5,390 nucleotides of DNA from an uncultured Acidobacteriota bacterium (GTDB lineage: Bacteria > Acidobacteriota > Blastocatellia > RBC074). The translations under genes were made by a program, and so were the position numbers. The notes beneath the pieces are model-generated. The model had not been told where the DNA came from and searched no databases. It worked only from the letters and a program-made list of their open reading frames with translations. The number at the start of each line of letters is the position of its first letter. Positions within the stretch are counted from its first letter, which is position 1. Positions 1 through 5,390 of the stretch are shown here, in pieces. The stretch covers positions 1 through 5,390 of the forward strand of contig CALBSU010000062.1 of the NCBI GenBank assembly GCA_937967285.1, in the 5' to 3' direction.

Positions 1-1523
1 TCGTTGCCTCCGCCGAGCGCGATCTCGTCGCCGTAATAGAGCTGCGGAATGCCGCGCATCGTCATCAGAAACGCGAAGGCGAGCTTGAGCCCCTCGGGCG
101 TGGCTCCGCGTTCGTTCATAAATCGCGCAACATCGTGAGAACCGAGCAGCGTGACCAGAATCTGAGGCGCGGGGTAGAGATAGTCCTGATGCAGAATCTC
201 CGTCAGCTTCTTCATCGAACCTCCGCCGGCGAAGGTATCGCGAATCGCGAAATGGAGCGGGTAGTCGAACTCGGTGTCGATCATCGAGTCGATGCCGTCG
301 AAGCGCGGGACACCGCCCTGAAAGAAGGCGACCTGCGCCGGCAGACCGTCGAGGGTCTCGCCCACGACGTTGACGTTCGGGTACTCTCGTTTGATGGCGG
401 TCATCCAGCTCCGCCAGAAGCTGCGCGGGACGTACGGCAGAGTATCCTGTCGAATGGCATCGAGTCCCGTCGCGCCGATCCACCAGAGCGTGTTCTGGAT
501 AATGTACTTCTCGACCTCAGGATCGCCCTGGTTGAGATCCGGCAGGATGTTGACGAACCAGCCGTCGAGCACCGGCACCTTGAGCTCATCCGACGCATTC
601 GGATCCATCAGCAGGTGCGTCTGCCAGTTCTCATTGACGTGATCGGACTCCGTTCCGTTGAACCAGGTCGGCGTCGGCGGATCGCTCACCCACGGATGAT
701 ACGGGCCGGTGTGATTGGCCACCTGATCCTGAATGATCCTGATCCCGGCGGCATGCGCCTTCTGCACCAGCTCCCTGAACTTCGCCAGATCGCCGAAATG
801 CTCCTCTACGGCGTAGAAGTCCACGGCGCCGTACCCGTGATAGCCCGTGGTCGGCTCGTTGTCGTAGACCTCTTTCGTGTCCAGCCGGTTGTTGTTGTCA
901 TAGATCGGATTCATCCAGATGGCCGTGATGCCGAGATCCTTCAGATACGGCAGCCGGTCGATGATCCCCTGCAGGTCTCCGCCGTGATAGCGCCGCCCCT
1001 TGCTGCGATCGAGCAGGCCCCGCGAAACGGCGGGATCGTCGTTCGACCGATCTCCGCTGGCGAACCGATCGGGCATGATCAGATAGATCACATCGTCCTG
1101 ACTGAAACCCTGGAAATTGGAAGTCCTGTCGAGCTCCGGGGAAATCGCGAAGGGCGCCGAAACCGTGCCTCCCGGCGTGACGACGGTCAGCGGGTAGCTC
1201 CCGGGCCTGAGGTTCCGGTCGATCACCAGATCGGCGAAGAGGTATGTCCCGGCTTCATTGATCCTGACGTTCGAGACGCGGATCCCCCGGGTTGAGGAGT
1301 TGAGCCGGGCGGCGCCGAGATCCGTTCCCCGCACCAGCAGCCTGAGCGGATTGCGGGCGCTGCCGATCGACTGACCGGCCCACCAGTCGGGCGGCTCGAC
1401 CTTCAACACCTGCGGCGCAGGCACGGCATTCCGCGCTTCGGCGGATTCGTGCAGCACATACCCCGAAACGGGAGACAGAATCAGCGCTGCGACGATAAAC
1501 AGCTTGAATCGCAATTCTCTCAT
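1..1523 (-). CDS. Exported GH13 alpha-amylase family enzyme (cyclomaltodextrinase/neopullulanase-like), C-terminus cut by window edge
   Basis: This enzyme hydrolyses alpha-1,4 (possibly alpha-1,6) bonds of maltodextrins or cyclodextrins, probably in the periplasm or outside the cell. The 507 visible residues begin with a signal peptide: basic start, hydrophobic stretch at about 8-24, and an AEA cleavage site at residue 30. An immunoglobulin-like N-terminal domain follows (about 37-128, with the PPDWWAG motif at 44-50 typical of the cyclomaltodextrinase N domain), then the GH13 barrel. The GH13 regions are intact: DQVANH (266-271), LPDLN (327-331), GLDAIRQD with nucleophile D360, VVGE with acid/base E389, and GSHD with stabiliser D464. 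The usual NHD is SHD here. The reading stops inside GDEIALGGGN, so the end of the barrel and any C-terminal beta domain are missing. The start at 1523 has GAGAG six bases upstream and gives a compact signal peptide. An in-frame ATG at 1598, behind a stronger GGGAGAG, would add 25 basic residues ahead of it. Exact substrate is uncertain. Confidence 0.94.
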   Translation of the reverse strand, partial: MRELRFKLFIVAALILSPVSGYVLHESAEARNAVPAPQVLKVEPPDWWAGQSIGSARNPLRLLVRGTDLGAARLNSSTRGIRVSNVRINEAGTYLFADLVIDRNLRPGSYPLTVVTPGGTVSAPFAISPELDRTSNFQGFSQDDVIYLIMPDRFASGDRSNDDPAVSRGLLDRSKGRRYHGGDLQGIIDRLPYLKDLGITAIWMNPIYDNNNRLDTKEVYDNEPTTGYHGYGAVDFYAVEEHFGDLAKFRELVQKAHAAGIRIIQDQVANHTGPYHPWVSDPPTPTWFNGTESDHVNENWQTHLLMDPNASDELKVPVLDGWFVNILPDLNQGDPEVEKYIIQNTLWWIGATGLDAIRQDTLPYVPRSFWRSWMTAIKREYPNVNVVGETLDGLPAQVAFFQGGVPRFDGIDSMIDTEFDYPLHFAIRDTFAGGGSMKKLTEILHQDYLYPAPQILVTLLGSHDVARFMNERGATPEGLKLAFAFLMTMRGIPQLYYGDEIALGGGN

Positions 1524-1555
1524 CGGAAACTCTCTTTTCAGTGTGCGGGATAGTT

Positions 1556-1589
1556 TTTCGGACAGCGGAAGGACTTTCGGGCGGCGGAA
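1556..1589. repeat. Two imperfect 15-bp direct repeats with 19-bp period
   Basis: TTTCGGACAGCGGAA (1556-1570) and TTTCGGGCGGCGGAA (1575-1589) match at 13 of 15 bases. They lie in the GH13 leader, between the two possible start codons. The 19-bp period is not a multiple of three, so the repeat is conserved at DNA or RNA level and not as a peptide repeat. It could be a pair of protein-binding sites or a chance duplication. Confidence 0.35.
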
Positions 1590-1657
1590 AAACTTCATCG
1601 GCAGCTCTCCCTTTCCAACTTCAGGTCCTGATACTCAACAGGCTATAAATCGCGCAA

Positions 1658-1686
1658 AGTGTAGCATTAAGCAGTCTAAATTGCCA
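1658..1686 (-). promoter_or_regulatory. Candidate sigma-70 promoter for the GH13 gene
   Basis: On the minus strand, TGGCAA (1686-1681) and TACACT (1663-1658) are separated by 17 bp. A TGC directly before the -10 gives an extended -10 arrangement. The -35 matches the consensus at only 3 of 6 positions and the -10 at 4 of 6. Transcription would start near 1651, upstream of both possible GH13 start codons. The call rests on spacing and position only. Confidence 0.35.
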
Positions 1687-1695
1687 TCCGGCAAT
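1680..1695. repeat. 16-bp inverted repeat, possible operator
   Basis: ATTGCC and GGCAAT form perfect 6-bp arms around a 4-bp centre (ATCC). The dyad lies in the divergent intergenic region and covers the candidate -35 of the GH13 promoter, where a repressor would be well placed to block RNA polymerase. It is too short and lacks a T-run to be a terminator. A regulator cannot be named from this sequence. Confidence 0.35.
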
Positions 1696-1712
1696 CCTTG
1701 CGGGATCGATCA

Positions 1713-1749
1713 TCGAAGCATGGCGGATTGCGTGTAAAATGGATACAAT
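1713..1749 (+). promoter_or_regulatory. Candidate promoter region for the receiver-protease operon
   Basis: Two overlapping -10-like hexamers sit upstream of the receiver gene: TAAAAT (1735-1740) and TACAAT (1744-1749), each matching the consensus at 5 of 6 positions. The first has a weak -35 candidate, TCGAAG (1713-1718), 16 bp upstream; the second has none that is convincing. An 11-bp dyad, TCGAT-C-ATCGA (1706-1716), overlaps the upstream part and could bind an activator. The start site cannot be decided from sequence alone. Confidence 0.3.
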
Positions 1750-1773
1750 GAGTCATCGTAAACGGATTTCTGC

Positions 1774-1779
1774 AGGAGG
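1774..1779 (+). promoter_or_regulatory. Strong Shine-Dalgarno site of the receiver gene
   Basis: AGGAGG lies seven bases before the ATG at 1787 and fixes that start. It is the only canonical ribosome binding site in the plus-strand gene run. The next two genes have poor sites, so the receiver may be translated more strongly than the genes after it. Confidence 0.85.
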
Positions 1780-1786
1780 AACCTGA

Positions 1787-2167
1787 ATGTCGCAACGAGT
1801 CCTGATCGCCGATGACGATCACGATGCCCGCGTGCTCTGGTCGGCTGTGGCCGAGACCGAGAACCTGACTGTAGTCGAAGCCGAGGACGGCCGTCAGGCG
1901 ATTGAAACGCTCAAGGCCGACACCGATTTCGCGCTTATCATTCTCGACGTCAATATGCCTTATGTCGAAGGCTATGAAGTACTGAAGTTCATACGTGAAG
2001 ACGAAAATCTCAAGGATATCCCCGTCATCATCTCGACCTCGGACCGGACGACGCGCGGGCTCCTCGGAATCCCCGTCGACGACAAGACGGCATTCATCAA
2101 CAAGGCATCCGGCCTGGACAATATGCGACGCGGAGTCGCCAACGCCCTCGGCAGAGCCGTCACCTGA
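1787..2167 (+). CDS. Stand-alone response-regulator receiver domain protein (CheY-like)
   Basis: This is a 126-residue, single-domain response regulator that should accept a phosphoryl group from a histidine kinase and pass the signal on by protein-protein contact, since it has no DNA-binding or enzymatic output domain. The receiver landmarks are present: acidic pocket D9-D10-D11, phospho-acceptor D54 in LIILDVNMP, switch residue T84 in PVIISTSD, and K106 in FINKAS. In most receivers the lysine is followed by proline; here it is alanine, a modest departure near the alpha4-beta5-alpha5 output face. The length is typical for a lone receiver. No histidine kinase is in the window. The S8 protease gene begins 12 bp after the stop codon in the same frame, so the protease is the obvious candidate partner, though this is inferred from position only. 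Confidence 0.95.
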   Translation: MSQRVLIADDDHDARVLWSAVAETENLTVVEAEDGRQAIETLKADTDFALIILDVNMPYVEGYEVLKFIREDENLKDIPVIISTSDRTTRGLLGIPVDDKTAFINKASGLDNMRRGVANALGRAVT

Positions 2168-2179
2168 TCTCCCTTCGCC

Positions 2180-3490
<1,311 letters not shown>

Positions 3491-3500
3491 CAGGCTGAAC

Positions 3501-3527
3501 TACTTTCTACTTTTTACTTTCTACTTC
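3501..3527 (+). repeat. Tandem heptanucleotide repeat (TACTTTY, about 3.9 units)
   Basis: TACTTTC, TACTTTT, TACTTTC and a shortened TACTTC lie head to tail between the protease stop codon and the start of the NYN gene. This AT-rich, all-pyrimidine-biased tract stands out from its GC-rich surroundings. It sits 9 bases before the NYN start codon, where a change in copy number would alter the leader but no coding frame. Such heptamer arrays are prone to slippage. It is not a hairpin and does not look like a terminator. Confidence 0.8.
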
Positions 3528-3535
3528 AATAAAGC

Positions 3536-4027
3536 ATGTACCTTGTTGACGGCAACAATGTGATCGGGCAGCGTCCCGGGTGGCACAGGGACAAGGAGGG
3601 GGCTCGGCGGAGACTGATACTCGAGCTGGCGGATTTCGTGCGGATTCGCAAGGTTCGTGTCGGCGTAGTCTTCGACGGCGCGCCCGATCCGCAATTTCCA
3701 GAGGGTTCGAGTTACCGGAGCGTGAGGATATTTTACGGGCGTCCTTCCGGGAGCGCTGACGACAGGATCATCGAGATGGCGGAAAAGGAGCGCAGCCGGA
3801 AGAACATGACCGTGGTCACATCGGACCGCCAGCTCGCCGAGCGCGTCCGGGTCTGCGGAGTGCGGGTCATCAGGTCGGGCGAGTTCCGGCGGATGATCGA
3901 GGCCGCCGGCGATGAGATCGACGTTCAGGACAAATCGGGAGTCGAGAGCGAAGAGATGTCTGACTGGATGCGATATTTCGGAGTCGCCGAAGATGAGGAC
4001 GACGACTGGGAGGACGAGGATTCTTGA
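3536..4027 (+). CDS. NYN-domain (YacP-like) predicted ribonuclease
   Basis: This 163-residue protein has the PIN-like NYN fold of the YacP family; its best-studied member, Bacillus subtilis Rae1, is a ribosome-associated mRNA endonuclease. The acidic residues expected to hold the metal are present: D5 in YLVDGNNVIG, D47 in VVFDGAPDP, D75-D76 in SADDRIIE and D97 in VVTSDRQLAERV. A WMRYFGV motif (144-150) is followed by a very acidic tail (about 152-163, almost all D and E) that could keep the protein from nucleic acid or bind a basic partner. The ATG at 3536 is the first possible start, because an in-frame TAA lies at 3530-3532, and the first beta strand begins at once, as is normal for the family. 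The ribosome binding site is weak (AAAG close to the start). It follows the protease gene by 45 bp. RNase activity is inferred from the family; the target is unknown. Confidence 0.92.
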   Translation: MYLVDGNNVIGQRPGWHRDKEGARRRLILELADFVRIRKVRVGVVFDGAPDPQFPEGSSYRSVRIFYGRPSGSADDRIIEMAEKERSRKNMTVVTSDRQLAERVRVCGVRVIRSGEFRRMIEAAGDEIDVQDKSGVESEEMSDWMRYFGVAEDEDDDWEDEDS

Positions 4028-4041
4028 CCAGCCGGGGACTG

Positions 4042-5390
4042 ATGGCTCGCGATCGGGCGGTCGCATTACTGGCGCTCTGCGCTCTGCTCGGGCTTTCGCA
4101 GGCATTCCTGCATGACGACGGATGCCAGCTCGACGGCGCGCTACACTTTCTGTACGCGAAATGGGCGTGGGTTCATCGCGAACTTTTCGTCGGCGTCTGG
4201 GCGCGTCCTCTCTACACCACTCTCTATGCCCTGCCCGCGCTCGCCGGTTATCGCGCAGCGAGACTGTTCACGGTTCTGATCTGTCTGACGATCGCCTGGC
4301 AGACGTGGCGGTTGACGGAAGATCTGAATGAAAGCGGGGCCGCGCCCTCGCTGAGGACCGCCTTTCGACCGCTGGCGATACTGCTCTGCTGGCTTCAGCC
4401 TTCGTACTTCCTCTTTTCCGCCGACAATATGACCGAGCCGGTCTTCGCGCTGGTCTATGTGATTGCGCTGCGATTGCACCACCGGAACCGCAAAGCGGCC
4501 GGAATGTTTGCAGCCTCCCTGGCGATCCTCGCCCGTCCCGAGGGGCTCTTCCTCGGAATATTATGGGCTTTCTGGATACTGAACGAGCGACGGCGAGAGC
4601 TTTTTTCGCGAGGTTCGCTGTCGATTCTGCTGCTGGGATGCGGGGCCCTGATCTGGTGGGCGGCGGCGCTGGCCATCACGGGCGACCCGCTCTTCATCCT
4701 GCACAACTGGCCGGCGAACTGGCCCGTCACCGGCACGATCTACGGCGCGGCCGGCCTGCTGGCGTATCCCGTCAGGCTGCCCGAGATCGTCGGGCCGTTC
4801 CTGCTGGCGCCCTTTCTGATCGGGCTCTGCCGGCTGCTGAGAAGGCGCGAGCTGACGACGCTGACCGGCAGCTTCCTGCTCTTCTTCATTCTCCATACGG
4901 TGCTCAGGGCGTGGGGCCTTCTCGGATCGGCGGGCTATCCGCGCTATCTGATCACGATCTCGCCGGCGATCGCGATCATCACGCTCGTCGGCTGGGTGAG
5001 ACTGGCCGGATACCTGTCGCACACATCGCGGATGCTCAGGTTCGGGATGGCGGCGATAGTCATCGGGGTCTCGATCTTCGTCAATCTCGTCTATTCGGAC
5101 GGCGCGGAATGGTCGCGGGATGCGCGGGCGCTGGCGTCGACGCGGGCGGACTTCCCCGATCGCGATTATGCTGTCACGCGCATCATCTTCGCTCAGCCTT
5201 ACGCCTGCATTCTCTTCGACCGCGATCCATGGGAGAACCCGGTCTTCACAAACGACAAGGCAAAGGACCTCGAAATACTTCGAGCCTCTCCACGCGGAAC
5301 GCTGGCTGTGTGGGACGATCGCGTCGGCCCGAAATGGTATGGATTGACGGCCGAAGATTTCAAAGCCGCGGGTTTCGATCTGGTACTGGC
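4042..5390 (+). CDS. Multi-spanning membrane protein, GT-C (PMT/ArnT-like) glycosyltransferase, C-terminus cut by window edge
   Basis: The open frame runs to the window end without a stop (449 residues from the ATG). Members of this superfamily transfer sugars from polyprenyl-phosphate carriers to lipids, proteins or glycans on the outer face of the inner membrane. About ten hydrophobic segments are visible (near 5-23, 73-88, 110-127, 132-144, 155-180, 192-213, 236-265, 275-292, 302-323 and 333-352). The first loop carries HDDG (D25-D26), at the place of the GT-C catalytic acidic motif, and MTEP (130-133) and ARPEG (165-169) match motifs common in this group. A soluble region rich in polar residues starts at about 353 and is cut off. 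The ATG has GGGGA four bases upstream. An in-frame TTG at 4024 overlaps the NYN stop (TTGA) and would add six residues. Sugar and acceptor cannot be told from sequence. Its link with the upstream genes may be only co-transcription. Confidence 0.85.
   Translation, partial: MARDRAVALLALCALLGLSQAFLHDDGCQLDGALHFLYAKWAWVHRELFVGVWARPLYTTLYALPALAGYRAARLFTVLICLTIAWQTWRLTEDLNESGAAPSLRTAFRPLAILLCWLQPSYFLFSADNMTEPVFALVYVIALRLHHRNRKAAGMFAASLAILARPEGLFLGILWAFWILNERRRELFSRGSLSILLLGCGALIWWAAALAITGDPLFILHNWPANWPVTGTIYGAAGLLAYPVRLPEIVGPFLLAPFLIGLCRLLRRRELTTLTGSFLLFFILHTVLRAWGLLGSAGYPRYLITISPAIAIITLVGWVRLAGYLSHTSRMLRFGMAAIVIGVSIFVNLVYSDGAEWSRDARALASTRADFPDRDYAVTRIIFAQPYACILFDRDPWENPVFTNDKAKDLEILRASPRGTLAVWDDRVGPKWYGLTAEDFKAAGFDLVL

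Noticed and set aside
135..1295. Long plus-strand open frame (386 codons) opposite the GH13 gene
   Set aside because: It lies wholly antisense to an enzyme with all GH13 catalytic motifs. The predicted product is rich in R, D, V and I, with no recognisable domain, as expected of a GC-rich antisense shadow.
1704..1716. GATCGATC palindrome and overlapping TCGAT-C-ATCGA dyad
   Set aside because: These are short palindromes of a common GC-rich-genome type. They could be part of an operator but are too short to call alone; noted only with the plus-strand promoter candidate.
1504..1737. Plus-strand 77-codon open frame across the divergent intergenic region
   Set aside because: It begins antisense to the GH13 signal peptide, has no ribosome binding site, resembles no known protein and covers the likely promoters.
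3491..3535. Terminator between the protease and NYN genes
   Set aside because: T-rich stretches are present but there is no GC-rich stem; the tract is a heptamer repeat, so read-through transcription is expected.
4561..5022. Minus-strand open frame of 153 codons opposite the GT-C gene
   Set aside because: Its product is low-complexity R/Q/D/P-rich sequence, the typical mirror of codons for a hydrophobic membrane protein; the plus strand gives a coherent GT-C protein.

Overview
The window is a piece of a GC-rich bacterial chromosome. It is densely coded, with good Shine-Dalgarno sites on some genes and none on others. There is no plasmid, phage, insertion-sequence, tRNA/rRNA or CRISPR signal. 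An Acidobacteriota-like (or similar environmental, Gram-negative-type) source is my best guess, from the style of the GH13, NYN and GT-C proteins. This is inference only; the sequence holds no phylogenetic marker.

Layout. Positions 1-1523 (minus strand) hold most of an exported alpha-amylase/cyclomaltodextrinase-type GH13 enzyme whose C-terminus lies outside the window. A 263-bp divergent intergenic region (1524-1786) follows. It carries candidate promoters for both directions, a 16-bp dyad and a pair of near-identical 15-mers. On the plus strand there is then a compact run of four genes: a stand-alone response-regulator receiver domain (1787-2167), a cytoplasmic subtilisin-type (S8) protease with an N-terminal four-cysteine zinc-finger-like module (2180-3490), a YacP-like NYN ribonuclease-fold protein (3536-4027), and a multi-membrane-span GT-C-type glycosyltransferase that runs off the right edge (from 4042, or from a TTG at 4024, to 5390). 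The gaps are 12 bp, 45 bp and 14 bp (or a 4-bp overlap), so the four genes are probably co-transcribed.

How the genes may work together. The receiver has no output domain of its own, and the next gene, in the same reading frame one stop codon later, is a protease with intact catalytic residues but no signal peptide. The simplest reading is a phosphorylation-controlled, intracellular proteolysis module, with an NYN nuclease downstream. This receiver / zinc-finger-S8 / NYN set is the most interesting part of the window. The functional link is inferred from gene order and has not been shown. The amylase is probably separate periplasmic or secreted glucan metabolism, and the GT-C protein probably acts in cell-envelope glycosylation.
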